Assembly (NCBI GenBank): GCA_020746105.1
Contig: CM036658.1
Coordinates: forward strand, 28,297,099 to 28,361,098
Direction: 5' to 3'
Length of the DNA: 64,000 nucleotides
Origin: Trogon surrucura
Lineage: Eukaryota; Chordata; Aves; Trogoniformes; Trogonidae
Position 1 is the first letter of the stretch, and every line of letters begins with the position of its first letter. Shown in pieces: positions 23,073-34,679 of the stretch. The translations under genes were made by a program, and so were the position numbers. The notes beneath the pieces are model-generated. The model was not told where the DNA came from. It did no database searches and saw nothing but the letters and a program-made list of their open reading frames with translations.

Positions 23073-26000
23073 ATTTTGGAGAACATAGATCAAACAATAA
23101 AGTATAGGTGCAATTTTTAAATTCCCTTTGATCTTAGAAAATAAAGATGCTCCATATAGCTTTTCTCAGTGTGTTTGACGCTCGAAGGAAATAAAGGGAA
23201 ATATATTGCCACGATTTGTCAATATTCTTTCAATGTATAAACTTCCTTTCGGGATTACAAATCACCAAGACAAATAAAGTCATTCGTACAAGGTTTGAGG
23301 AAGATGTTTTTCCTACTTACAGTTTCTCTGGATTCATAAAATGGTCCGATGTTATAGAGCTATGAACAAAATACACGGCTTTTAATAGAGCCATTTATCT
23401 GCTCTTGAGAAGATTAGCATGCAACCCCTAGAGATATTTCTCAGCTAATAAGAATAAAATGAATGCTACTTGAGCACCTGTAATCAAATTACCTTTTATT
23501 CCCTAAACTCTTGACAGATTCTGAAGTTTTGTACTTTCCTAGGTAGACATTTTACACACCTGGTAATACAGGGCTGAGATTTCCCCTCTCTCCTCTTGCA
23601 TTTTCCCCATCTACTATCCTTCATTATTTGAGAGAAAAGAAGAACTGACCAGCCAAACAGAAGATCCCCACCAGGATGAAAATCACAACATTTCAGAGGG
23701 ATGAAGCATCCCACCAACCAATACTCTGTAGCTGTAACAGCCCAGTCTGCAGTACCGGTGGAATAAGGCCAAAACGTTTTATATCCTGTTGATGAATCCT
23801 GCTATTGCAGACTTGACTCTTCCCAGACAGCTGTAACAGCAAGACTGAGATATGTATGGAAAGAAAAGGAGAGAAAACTCTTGTGTATAATAAAATCTCT
23901 CACAGTTCAGAAGAAAAACAACATGTAAAACGATTATTGTGCAATATAACTTAGTTTTTGAAGAATTATAGTGGGCTCAAACTTAGTCTGACGTCTTCAG
24001 GCAGGATTCAGTAGTTGTAACTCAAAATACTTTAAATAGGTGTTTTGAGCTTGTTATGCATATATTTACAAATGTAATGGACTCTTGTTTTCTAAGTCTG
24101 ATGAATTTTTCTGTTATCTCCACAGGAAGAGGTTTGTCTCACTATACTAAAACGACCTACTCTATGATACGTGGATCCATCTCCCAGATTGGGAAACAGA
24201 AGTTATATCTTGCACAAAGTTCATGGGTTCATCTAGTTGGAATCCAGTTTAGGTGACTAATGGGTTTATTCCTGGCCCTCTGAAAATGAATCAATCCAAT
24301 TCATTGACTGTATCTTTAATTAATATTATTGCCAATAAATTTGCCAAACTACTAGGAAAAAAGACAGCAGAACAGAGCCAGAATACTGTTAGTTAATAAA
24401 AAAAAATGGCAAACACTAACTCTTTGTTGAAAAGGTAGTGCATAACCAGATAAGATGGCAATATCAGGATGTCTTTTCATGTTTTTCTGATCAGACGTGA
24501 TGCCAACTTGATACCAAATCTTGTATTATCATCTCACTGCCTGTAATCTACCAGCATGGGATTGCCTAGCAGTTGTGCTGACACTGTCTCCACAATGTCA
24601 GTCATGCTCCCGTCTCAGCTGAAACTCATCAGAAAGATTCAGCTGAAAATGACTTCTCAAGCTGCCTCTGCATTTCACAAGGATAGCCTGTAAAAGGCTG
24701 CTTAGAACAAAAGAAAAAAAAAAGCTTGTTCCTAGGAGTGGGTTGTATTAACGCCTTTGAATTCAGCATAAATGAAATCCAGAAAACAACTCTCTCTCTC
24801 TATAGAGGAAGAAAAGTTATGCGGAAATGCCTCACATGACCTGAAAATGATAGTGTAAATCAGGCATTAACAAACTCTATACAGTAGCACAGGATGCCCA
24901 TATCAATCCTCCTAATATCAAAAGTTTTTAGCAATCTATTCAACTTCTTCATCTTAATCATGCTTTATAACTCTATTTTAATATGAAGTCAACGTATCAA
25001 AAATCTGATGAAACATTTGCTAATTTGCCACCTTTTTTTCTTCTTCTTCTTATAAAAGAAACTTTTTTAAAATTTAAGATGTATTCTGTAAAGTAAACAG
25101 AGGTCAGAAAATATTACCCGCAATGAACCCATTTCCATAACAATGAACTCATTATATTACTAGCTGTTGAAAATGGATGAGGCCACACTCATGCCAAAAG
25201 CCAAAGAGGTCCTACAGCGAGGGCCCTATTGTTGGGTACTGAACAAAACCTTTGTCTGGGGGGTTTGAATTTTTTTTTAAGGGAAAGAAAGTATTTTCCT
25301 TTTTTTTTTTTTTTCCTCCTTACTATTTTTGACTAACGTGAGTTCATTTTCTTGTATTGGAAAAGTTATTAAAAAAACCTTGCTGGATCTTCATTAGGAT
25401 TGAAATAATCCTAGTTTCTGAAAACACATGCTCAGTCCTAGAATGCTTTTTAATGGTTTCATTGATTAATAGTACTCTATGAACATCAAAATTTTAGAAT
25501 ATTTGTTTTGCCCTAATTAATTGGAGCTTAAATGTATTGTATCCTTGATGAGTCACCCACCGTACTGAAAATCTAGACCAAACATCTTTCCAAATTTATG
25601 TAGGAATAAGCATTATCAAAATTTGCCAGATTTTTTTCGCTACTGTTAGCTGGGGAAAAAAAAAGCCCCAAAGCAGTATGTTGCCCACTAGCTCTACCCT
25701 TCACAGTATCCAGGAATTCAGCTTGCTGATACTGAGATTACTCTTTGTAATGGTAAAAAAAACCTGCTGGCAGTAAGTCTTAACTGATTACCATCAAAGG
25801 CAAGGATCTGCTCTCAACAACATGTTGTTGCATGCCTGCTTAAACAGAACATTTACATTGGCAAACACTATGTAATATACATGGCATTTAGTGCACCTTT
25901 ACTGCATAAGAGCTCATAACCTTGGCACGTATGTATCCAAAAGAGTATCTGGTTTACCATCAGTTCATTTAGTGTGCTAGGAGGCTTCTCTGCGACATTT

Positions 26001-26197
26001 GTTTTCAGTGTTAAGCTCTTCAGATGCTTAATGTAGAAGTGACCAGAATTTTATTTGCTATAAACACAAATTCTTTCCAGAGGGCCATATCCTTTCTATT
26101 ATATTTATCATACAGATGGTCTAATTAAAATTTCTTTTAAGAGTATCTTTTAGTATGTTCTGTTTTGTTTGCTTTGTTTTTTTTTTCCCTCTGCAAA
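23073..26197. other. Unique AT-rich sequence
   Basis: No recognisable gene or mobile element. It has short poly(A), poly(T) and CTT runs (for example near 24710, 25040 and 25290). The open frames are short and without motifs. Confidence 0.55.
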
Positions 26198-26332
26198 TCA
26201 CAGAATTGTTGAGACTGGAAAAGACCTCTGAGATCAAGTCCAGCCTATGACTCAACATCGCCACAACAGCTAGACCATGGCACTAACTGCCACATCCAGC
26301 ATCAACCTAAACACCTCCGGGGATCGTGACTA
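26198..26332 (-). mobile_element. CR1 LINE 3'-end fragment, minus strand
   Basis: About 135 bp matching the extreme 3' end of CR1 on the minus strand. It opens with AATCACAGAATTGTTGAGACTGGAAAAGACC and includes GAGATCAAGTCCAGCC, the complement of the CR1 terminal GGTCCTTTCCAACC zone, then CTAAACACCTCCGGGGATCGTGAC. The tail repeats are worn away. It is too short to contain coding sequence. Confidence 0.8.
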
Positions 26333-27943
26333 AAAGAAACAGCTCTCTTTTTCTGCCATCGCTGTCCTTGCTGTCCACATGGTCTCGACGTCATGCTTTC
26401 GTGTCTCATTTTTAGGATTTTGCTGAAGACAATAAAACAGAATAGATACACCATTAATGAGACACTATGTAACTCAACTGAGAGTATGAACCACCAGCTC
26501 TTTTCACGTCAGTCCAAGTATACCGCCATGCAACACCTTCATGCTCCTTTGATCAATGGCTTCTTAATGCAGTGCCACCTGATCGACCTCTAACCAGGTT
26601 AACCTTCACTAATTGAAAGTCACAGCGTAACCCCTTCATTTTAACTGTTGTTATCTTACAAATACCACCTCTGTCTACTCTCTTTCCTCACATTCGTCAT
26701 TTAGAGCAGGTGTATCAGTTTATCTGCCCTGTTTGGGCAAATACCCTGTTTGGGTTTTCACAATACTTTTCTTGAACCTCTCTATTTTTTCACACCTCTC
26801 CCAACAAATACGTTAAAATTAGAGGACAAAGTGAAAGTAAAAATCATTGTGGTTTGATGAAGTTTTTAAGTCAAATCCCTAAAAATTTAATTTTGACATA
26901 ATTTTAAGTCTAATTACAAATAATGAAAAAATAAAAAGATAAACATAGTCTAAAGCTGTAAGAGGACCGAGTACATTAATTACATAATTCCCTATATTGT
27001 TTATCAGTTTAAGTACAGAAGAATCCCAAAGCACATTTTTTTCCTGTTGTGCTAGGATGCCTCACTCACCATTGTAGTCTCTGAAAGGCAATATGGAAAC
27101 CATTTCATAACATCAGCAGAATGCAGACAAGAAAACAGAGACTTAACCTTTCTTTTTGAAACTCAATGGAGGATTTTAGATTCTCATTCATGAAGAGTAA
27201 TCTCAAGAATAATCCTAATTTTTGTTCAGGTGACTAAATTATATTGGAAACTGAGAGTGCAAGAATTGTAGGAATGGTCATATTTATAACATGTAGAAGG
27301 AACAGGACAAGTAAGGTGCCACAGCACCTTACCTTGAAGTGTATACCAGCACTTTAAAAACATTTAAATACATTATATCACTGTGAGACAACATGATGAC
27401 CACTAGCAACTAAATTTGTTTTACATTTTGCCTAAACTTGAAAAAGTGCAACCATATTTTAAAAAGTAAAAAAAAAACAACCTGTGATCATCTTATGAAT
27501 AATTCAATAGCTGAAGCTGAGATATACTGAATTCTGGTGTTCATACTTCTGGTTTTTGACTCTGTGTGTTAGGGTCCTGTTTTAACCCCAATATGTGTGT
27601 TAAAATGCAAAATTCTCAAGTTTTTAAATTAATGCAGATGACCAAGAAGTATCTGTCTAAAGTGAGTAAACAATAAAACATCTTTATTGTGGCAGAAATA
27701 ATGTTACACTCCTTTGGTGTAATTCTTTCTGTGAAAGAAAAAGAAATCAAAAATGTATGGTGTAATGCCTTGTCTCAAAGGAGTCTGACAAAAGAAAAAA
27801 GTTTTTTTGTTTTTTTTTTTTTCTGAGAGTTCAGTTGAATCTGCCTAACAAAGAGAAGCAGCAATTGCCTTAAAACTAGGTGTTTATACTTGGCTAACTG
27901 TTGGTCTGTGAGGACAAAAATTTGAATGGATCTTGATGATGCG
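26333..27943. other. Unique sequence, no gene recognised
   Basis: AT-rich DNA without classifiable repeats apart from short homopolymers (poly(T) near 27800-27820). No open frame with a recognisable motif. Confidence 0.5.
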
Positions 27944-28906
27944 ATGAACCGGGGAACTATAGGCCAGTCAGTCTCCGTACCTGGTAAGATCATGGAGCAG
28001 ATCCTCCTGGAGGCACTGCTGAGGCAGAAGAACAATGAAGAGGTGATCGGATACAGTCAACATGGCTTCACCAAGGGCAAATCGTGCCTACCAAACCCGG
28101 TGGCCTTCTATGAGAAGGTCGCAACATCAGTAGACAAAGGAAGAACAACAGATGTCATTTCCTTGGACCTGAGCAAAGTCTTTGACACTGTCCCACATGA
28201 CATCCTGGACTCTAAACTGATAAAATAAGGGACTGATGGATGGACAATCCGGTAGATAAAGAACTGACTTGATGACCACACCCAAAGAATAGCTGTCAAT
28301 GGGTCCATGTCCAAGTGAAAACCAATGACAAGTGGAGTCCCTCAAGGAACAGTACTGGGACCACTCTTGTTTAACATCTTCATCAGCGACATGGACAGTG
28401 GCATTGAGGGCACCCTCAGCAAGTTTGTCGACGACACCAAGCTGTGTGGGGCGGCTGACACGCTGGAGGGTAGGGATGCCATCCAGAGGGACCTTGACAG
28501 GCTGGAGGGGTGGGCCCAGGCCAACCTCATGGAGTTCAACAAGACCAAGTGCAAGGTCCCTCATCTGGGTCGAGGCAATCCTAAGCACCGATACGGGCTG
28601 GGCAGTGATTGTCTTGAGAGCAGCCCTGAAGAAAAGGACTTGGGGCTACTGATGAACGAGAAGCCCAGCATGAGCCGTCAGTGTGCACTTGCAGCCCAGA
28701 AAGCCAATCGTGTCCTGGGCTGCATCAAGAGGTGCGTGACCAACAGGTCGAGGGAGGTGATTCTCCCCCTCCACTCTCGTGAGACCCCACCTGGAGTACT
28801 GCATCCAGTTCTGGAGCCCACAGCAAAAGAAAGATATGGACGTGCTGGCACGTGTCCAGAGAAGGGCCACGAGGATGATCAGAGGGCTGGAGCACCTGTC
28901 CTATGA
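27926..28906 (+). pseudogene. CR1 reverse transcriptase, C-terminal two-thirds, interrupted
   Basis: Two open segments (27926-28228 and 28325-28906) in the same reading frame, separated by about 95 bp with several stops. The first has [19 protein letters not shown] and [17 protein letters not shown] (first catalytic Asp of the palm). The second starts [21 protein letters not shown] and carries FVDDTKLCG at residues 34-42, the YxDD equivalent. It continues through [16 protein letters not shown] and [21 protein letters not shown] further frame at 29073-29273 holds the C-terminal [20 protein letters not shown]. Endonuclease and ORF1 are absent. Confidence 0.9.
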
Positions 28907-29292
28907 AGACCGACAGAGAAAGTTGGGGCTGTTCAGTCTGCAGAAAAGATGGCTCTGAAGAGACCGTATTGTGGCCTTCTAGTATCTCAAGAGGGCCTAC
29001 AAGAAAGCTGGTGAGGGGCTTTTTATGATGTCGGATAGTGATAGGACTAAGGGGAATGGATAAAAGCTAGAGATGGATGGGTTTAGACTGGACATTAGGA
29101 AGAAGTTTTTCACCATGAGGGTGGTGAGACACTGGCACAGGTTGCCCAGAGAGGTGGTGGAAGCCCCATCCCTGGAAGTTTTTAAGGCCAGGTTGGATGG
29201 GGCTTTGGGCAACCTGATATGGTGGGGGATGTTCCTGCCCATGGCGGAGGGGTTGGAACTAGATGATCTTTAAGGTCCTTTCCAACTCTGAC
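27944..29292 (+). mobile_element. CR1 LINE, 5'-truncated, plus strand, best-preserved RT in the window
   Basis: A 1.35-kb CR1 copy that begins inside RT at the '[10 protein letters not shown]' block ([11 protein letters not shown] here). It runs to the 3' UTR (GGTTGGAACTAGATGATCTTTAAGGTCCTTTCCAAC). The tail has become a (TTCTA)n array at 29293-29377. The coding part stays largely in one frame and has the catalytic FVDDTK box, so it is one of the younger or better-kept copies, though it carries several stops. Confidence 0.93.
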
Positions 29293-29377
29293 TATTCTAT
29301 TCTATTCTATTCTATTCTATTCTATTCTATTCTATTCTATTCTATTCTATTCTATTCTATTCTATTCTATTCTATTC
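29293..29377. repeat. (TTCTA)n microsatellite at the CR1 3' tail
   Basis: About 17 near-perfect copies of the pentamer TTCTA (equivalently ATTCT), directly after the CR1 3' UTR ending CTTTCCAACTCTGAC. CR1 tails normally carry a few ATTCTATG octamers, so this array probably grew from the tail. Confidence 0.95.
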
Positions 29378-30884
29378 CTGTACTGTGACTCCCATATAAC
29401 TGAAAGATGAAGTTCTTCAAAACACGTTAAGTTTTACTTGTGGGTGTTAACTGAAAGCTTCACCTCTAAATAGGGCTTACAGAGGGTAAAATTTTGGTGT
29501 GAAGGCTGAGACTGGTGATGACTCAGTTGGATGAGCAGGGGACACCTCCAAGTCCTCACAGTGCAGGTGAAGGCCATCTGCGAGTGTCTGTTGAACATGT
29601 GTTGAAACTTATCTAAAATGTGCATGTGCGTGTGAATAAAGAATAAACCATGCTTTTTATAAAAATGCATTGCTAAGGAAATCTGTCTAAGAAAAGAGAT
29701 ATTTTTCTTGGGATTTTGGGAGACTATTGTAATGCACATTGTTGCATTAAGTAGAGCATTCAATGGACTTCACAGGTGGGACAAGAATAATTCCTGTCAT
29801 GGCAGCAGGTTGCTTTGTCTCTAGTTCTGCTGAAGTGGATGAGATTTCAGAGGTTGTTTTACCTCTGACTTTTATCATCCTTTATCTTCCCAAAGGTTGT
29901 GAATAATTTTCTGCAAATTCAGAACTCAGCGTCCAATGTAGCACCAGTTTCTGCCATGTGTTTGTACTTTTTAAACACAGATGTGGGCTTGCTGAAATAC
30001 ATTTTTCTAACCAGGAGTGATTTGCTCAGTGCAAGACATTGTCTTCTGAGAATACAGAAGGAAATAGTTTGTTAAGTCTGTTAAAGTGTCTGTAGTCCAA
30101 GTCATGTATCTTTCATTCCCTCTCTTCTTGTCCTTTTTTTTTTTTTTTGCATCTTCTTAAGTTCTTCCATTTCTGCCATTTGCAATATTTCTGGAGGTAG
30201 ATGCAAGTCTTACACATCTGCCATATGTGCAAGTGATGGACCAGCCTATTAAAGCCTCCTATGGCTTTAACAGAATCTCAGCAAATTTAACACTTAGTTT
30301 TAGAGGGGATTTTTTCCTTTCAGTTGACTGGTGTGGTATCATGGCAGGGTGAACTTCTGCTTTTTTCACAGTCTTCCACGTGAATCTTTACTGCTCCCTA
30401 GACGGCTGATGTCTTTGATCATATCTGGCCACTGTACAGAATGTGTAGCTTTCCAGTTACAGACTTCTACTCCGGAATGGGTTTGGCATTTTTCTGAGGG
30501 AGTTCCTGCTCACAGCAAAATTTTTCTCTCTCTAATATGCGCACACACATATGTATGATACTCTTTTGTACCCTTATTTCATCTTAATAGCATCAATGCA
30601 TTGAGGAAGTAAATGCAGCTACTTCTATAGTATCTGCCAGTTCTGACAGAATGATGGAAGTGAGACCTTATCATAAATATATTGTATATTTTATAAAAAT
30701 AGAAACTAAATCTTAACATTTTATTTCCTCTCAAATTATTTCTAGTTCCTGCCTTGAATCTGACACCTACTTACAGTGATTAATGCTTTTTATCAGATTG
30801 AGGATCATTTATTCTTGTTCACTTGCCATATTTCTGGGCTGCAAAACTGTTCATCGGCCAGCTATGCACACAAAAGTGCAGAAA
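29378..30884. other. Unique sequence, no gene recognised
   Basis: AT-rich DNA without a recognised gene or element. It contains a poly(T) run near 30130 and a short CA/TA patch near 30540. Confidence 0.5.
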
Positions 30885-31292
30885 ATAGGACTCGAATACT
30901 AGTCTGTATTGTGCCCCATGTCAGGACAAACTATACCAATCTGTTTCAAAAACTCTCCAGTGATGAATATTTGACAGTCTCCCCAGGCAGTCTGTTCTAG
31001 TGCTTCACCTTCCTTATCCTTAGGAAATTTTTCCTAATCTAATTTTATGCTCTCTTATGCAATATAAATCCATTGCCACTTGTTCTAACTGCCATTGATA
31101 TGGAGAACACGGTAGTCTACTCTCCCTTTTTCCACCTCTTTTTTATTTGAACACTGTTTTCATGTTTCCCGATCAGTTTTATCTTCTCTGAGCTGAACAA
31201 TGCCAGTTCTTTTAATCTTTCCCCACAGGTCATGTTTTCTAGACATCTGGTTATTTTCAGTTGCTCTCCTCTGGACTTCATAACATTTTTCC
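30885..31292 (-). mobile_element. Old CR1 LINE 3' part, minus strand
   Basis: A diverged CR1 3' end read on the minus strand. The complement has ATGAAGTCCAGAGGAGAGCAAC, AAAGATTAAAAGAACTGGCATTGTTCAGC, and CTAGAACAGACTGCCTGGGGAGACTGTCAAATATTCATC, matching the C-terminal and 3' UTR layout of CR1. It is the 3' portion of an old copy whose RT part lies at 32040-33160, with younger sequence between. Many substitutions and no open frame suggest an old insertion. Confidence 0.75.
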
Positions 31293-31369
31293 TTTAAGGT
31301 CTTCTTGTGGATTTTCATGCCTCCACACACACCCTCTCACCCTTCCACCCTCAACATACATATACACTA

Positions 31370-31723
31370 GTAAGGGGAGGCTGAGAGAGTTGAGGTTGTT
31401 TAGCCTGGAGAAGAGAAGGCTGGAGGGAACATTGATAGGGAAGACAGAGCCAAATTCTTCTATGGTGCTCATTGAAAGGCCATGAGGAAATGCAACACTC
31501 AGAGGTTTCAACAACAGAAATTTTAGCTGAATACCGGGAGTGAGAGTGGTCAAGCACTGAAACAAGGGCTCTGAGGGGCTGTGAAACCTCCATCCTTGGA
31601 GACTCATCTGATCAGCACTTTAAGCAACCTGACCTAGCTTGGAAGCTAGTGCTGCTTTGAGTAGAGTGTTCCATAGATGCTCTTGAGAGGTCCTTTCCAG
31701 CCTAAATTATTCTGTGAATCTCA
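31370..31723 (+). mobile_element. CR1 LINE 3' part, plus strand, inserted within the older CR1
   Basis: GGGGAGGCTGAGAGAGTTGAGGTTGTTTAGCCTGGAGAAGAGAAGG at the start and GAGGTCCTTTCCAGCCTAAATTATTCTGTGAAT at the end are classic CR1 3' sequences on the plus strand. It lies between two parts of an older minus-strand CR1, so it probably inserted later. There are only short coding remnants. Confidence 0.85.
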
Positions 31724-31795
31724 GTTGCTCAGAAGTGATCATGTTACACTGTACACCACTAATGTTATAGAAGTGGAACGTGAGGAATTAATTCT

Positions 31796-32025
31796 ATAGT
31801 TATAAATTATAAATTATAAATTATAAATTATATATATTTTTATATATTTATATATTTTTTATATATAAATTATATATATATAATATTATATATTATATAT
31901 TATATATTATATATATATAATATATATATTATATAATATTATATATTATATATATATAATATATAATATATATATATATATTTTATATATATTATATAAT
32001 TATAAATTATAGTTATAAATTATAG
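31796..32025. repeat. AT-only palindromic satellite tract
   Basis: About 230 bp containing almost only A and T. It starts with five copies of a TTATAAA-type heptamer, passes through ATATATT/TATATAA alternations, and ends with TTATAAATTATAG again. Much of it is self-complementary and could extrude cruciforms. Its start and end motifs mirror each other. Confidence 0.93.
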
Positions 32026-32035
32026 TCCTGTCACG

Positions 32036-33160
32036 TATCTCCAAATTTTGCTTGCCTTTTCTTGGAACTTTATTGACTGAAGTTCACCTTATGATTCTAG
32101 TATAGCCTCCAGACTAGCCAGTAGGACTGCTGCCCTGAAGGTTTTTAATTCTCTCTTTACTCAGCTGACTCTTCCTTCTTAATCCTTCTAAAGCTTCATT
32201 GCTTTTTTTTTTTTATCCTTCTTTTTCTTTTTCCTTTATTCAGTTTTTGAGGATCCTTTAGTATTTCAGTTCTGCCCTTAAGAATATTTGCGGCCTCTAT
32301 CAGCCTGTAGATGGTAAACTTAATAACATGCTTTCTTATCTAAATCATTAATCAAAGTGTTGATATTACAGGACCACAATACACACCTTCAGCTTTGGTA
32401 AATTCCTTCTTTAAAGCAGAGAGCAAAAACCTACTGTCCAAATACAGCTTTCTAATAATTTTTGCATCTATCCTAAAGAATTTCATCTCTACATATTTTG
32501 CTAGCTTGCTTATGAGCCTGGTAGATGAGACAGAGTCAAAGGCCTTAATTAAAAAGATGACATTTTCTGCTTCTGCTCTATCCATAAGGTATGCTATCCT
32601 GTCACAGAAAGAAATTAGATTTGTTTGACATAATTTGTTCCTGACAAATCCTTGCTGACTGTTGTTCATATTTTTTTTCTTCTTTTTTTTTTTTATAGTA
32701 TGTTTTGATGATGTTAGCAAAATATCTGTCTGTTTCAACACTTTTTTTTCCTCAGAACTGAGCTATACATCTGCACTAAAATTCTCTGTAATGTCTTTTC
32801 CTCTTTATGTTATCCAGATGTGCTTTTGCCAGTGTGCTGATGTCTTTTCTTTCTTCTGTGATTTCTTTAAGGTCCCAGATGACGCTGTTTCCTTGAGAAC
32901 TCAGAGTGGTGAAACACGTCATGACAACAGGATTAGAAGTCTTTAATTCTTCAGATTGTCTGTTATCTTCTCTTTCATAACTGCCTTAATTTCTCTGTCT
33001 TTTCTGAATCTTGCTTTTCAGTCCTCTGAATACACTAATTGTTGGGCTCCTGTGTTCTGCCTTAATCATTATCAGAGAGTGTCAGAAGGTCTGTCTTCCC
33101 CCAAAGCTAGGACTTGTTTTCTTCTTGAGGCACATATCATAAATATTTCCTTCTAATCAC
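32036..33160 (-). mobile_element. Old CR1 LINE, reverse transcriptase part, minus strand
   Basis: A diverged CR1 on the minus strand. The frame at 32352-32741 encodes NSQQGFVRNKLCQTNLISFCDR followed by AEAENVIFLIKAFDSVSSTR, clear homologues of the CR1 SQHGF(T/V)KGKSCLTN and DFSKAFDTV blocks. Further along the element, the complement of about 32240-32360 has INDLDKK-like sequence and a GCAGAGG...TACTAAAGGATCCTCAAAAACTGAA patch matching the post-FADD region. The 5' limit is unclear: sequence up to about 33870 has CR1-linker-like features but I cannot prove it. It probably belongs with the 3' part at 30885-31292. Confidence 0.75.
32352..32741 (-). pseudogene. CR1 reverse transcriptase fragment (old copy)
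   Basis: A decayed palm region of CR1 RT in one open stretch of 129 codons. The Asp-containing block is degraded (FLIKAFDSVSS; the DF before SKAF is lost). The catalytic FADD box that should follow is not recognisable, because the next sequence reads KAEGVYCGPVIST, a worn form of the VPQGSVLGP block. Non-functional. Confidence 0.75.
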
Positions 33161-34589
33161 ATCACTCTTTCTCACAAATATCTGTTAGATCTTTTAAAAT
33201 ACAGCTTTCATCTTGAGTTAATACTTATATCTCTTCTAGATTGTTTCCTAGTCTTTCTGGATTGGTGCACAGAAATTACAAACATATAGAAGTGAGTTGA
33301 TTCACTGAATTTATTCCTGTTCTATAATGCTGCCATGAAAGTTCCTTTCTTTAAGGGACTTTACCCAGATGGTTGCAATGTTTTGTTCCCAGTCAGTCGC
33401 AGCTGAAGTGTCTCTTCTGTAAAGCTAGTGAATGTCATGCAAAGATGTGTAAAACCTTTTCATGACATAGAAGCCACCCCACACCGGTGGCTTATGGATC
33501 ATCTTCCCAAAGTCAAGGAAACTAAAGCCCTCTTGGTGAACCATCTGTGCAGTTCTACTTTCATCTGTAGGATGAATCTGTCCTGGTCTGATCTTTGACC
33601 CTTGATGGAAGGATTAATGAAAATACCATCTGAGCCTCTGACTCCTTCACCCTTGCTCTGAGCCTCATTGTCACTTTTGATCTGTTTAGAGGCATTCTTG
33701 ACAGTATTGTGAGCATTCAGGTCCTTTGTTATATCACATTCACTTCAGTAGCATATGTTATTGAATAACTATTTTGGAGGGTTTCTCTAAGAATTTGTCA
33801 TTAGTCTTTGTGTAAATAATTATCTGTCCTTGGGTACACCACAAAACCTTTTTTGCATGCAAACACTGTTGTAAGGTATTCTTTTTCAGCCTGGATAAGT
33901 TCATGCTTTGTTGATGCAAGAGTCCTTCATTAAAGAGATAAGACTCTTTGTTTTCTAGTAGTTGTTCCTCAGTAGTTCCTCATTGCCAATATATGATAGT
34001 GGTCTTATTCATACCATGAAATGTCAAGATGTAACTGCAATCTCTGCTATGGGAGCTAGGATAGCTGTATATTGGGGATGTTTTTAAAACTTGATGATTT
34101 CTTGATTTGCTTTTGTAGAGATGAGCACCAGCAGTGAAGTCATAACATGTCCGAGGGTAATTTTCTACTTAGTTTTAGAAATTTTTCTTCTTTCTTGATC
34201 AACGTCTTACCTATTTCTCAGATGTAGCAAGGAAAATTGGAAATGGCCATGCCATGCCATGGTTGCTACCACATTCTATTCACAGCCGTGATCCCAGTGT
34301 ATTTGTTCACAACACTGACTTCTGCAAATCCTGTTCCTACTGTTTGCTGGCAATCAAAATTTGACTGGAGTTTTCAGTACAATATGTACCTAGCTGCAAG
34401 TATGTTTATGCTCTAAGGTGTCAGTTGCTGTGCTTTTTTAGTTGCTAATTTTTGACAATATTTTTGCTATTCAGTATACAAAATCAGAATGCATCAGAAT
34501 GAATTTTTCTCCAGTAGTAATAATCATACCAGAGAGAAGGGATGTAAAATTTAAATTAGTTAATATTTAAGGTTGAATTCATTTAAGAA

Positions 34590-34679
34590 GACTCCTGGAT
34601 CAGGAGGAAGAATTCTTACTTTAAGGTTTAGATTGACTCCTGGATCAGGGGGAAGAATTCTTACTTTAAGGTTTAGATC
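34590..34679. repeat. 45-bp tandem duplication
   Basis: Two adjacent copies, 34590-34634 and 34635-34679. Each begins GACTCCTGGATCAGG and continues GGAAGAATTCTTACTTTAAG. They are nearly identical (an A/G difference after CAGG and the final base). The high identity points to a recent local duplication. Confidence 0.95.

Noticed and set aside
33330-33870. Further CR1 endonuclease sequence on the minus strand
   Set aside because: The layout is suggestive, but I could not find an endonuclease motif, so it is only mentioned as possible.
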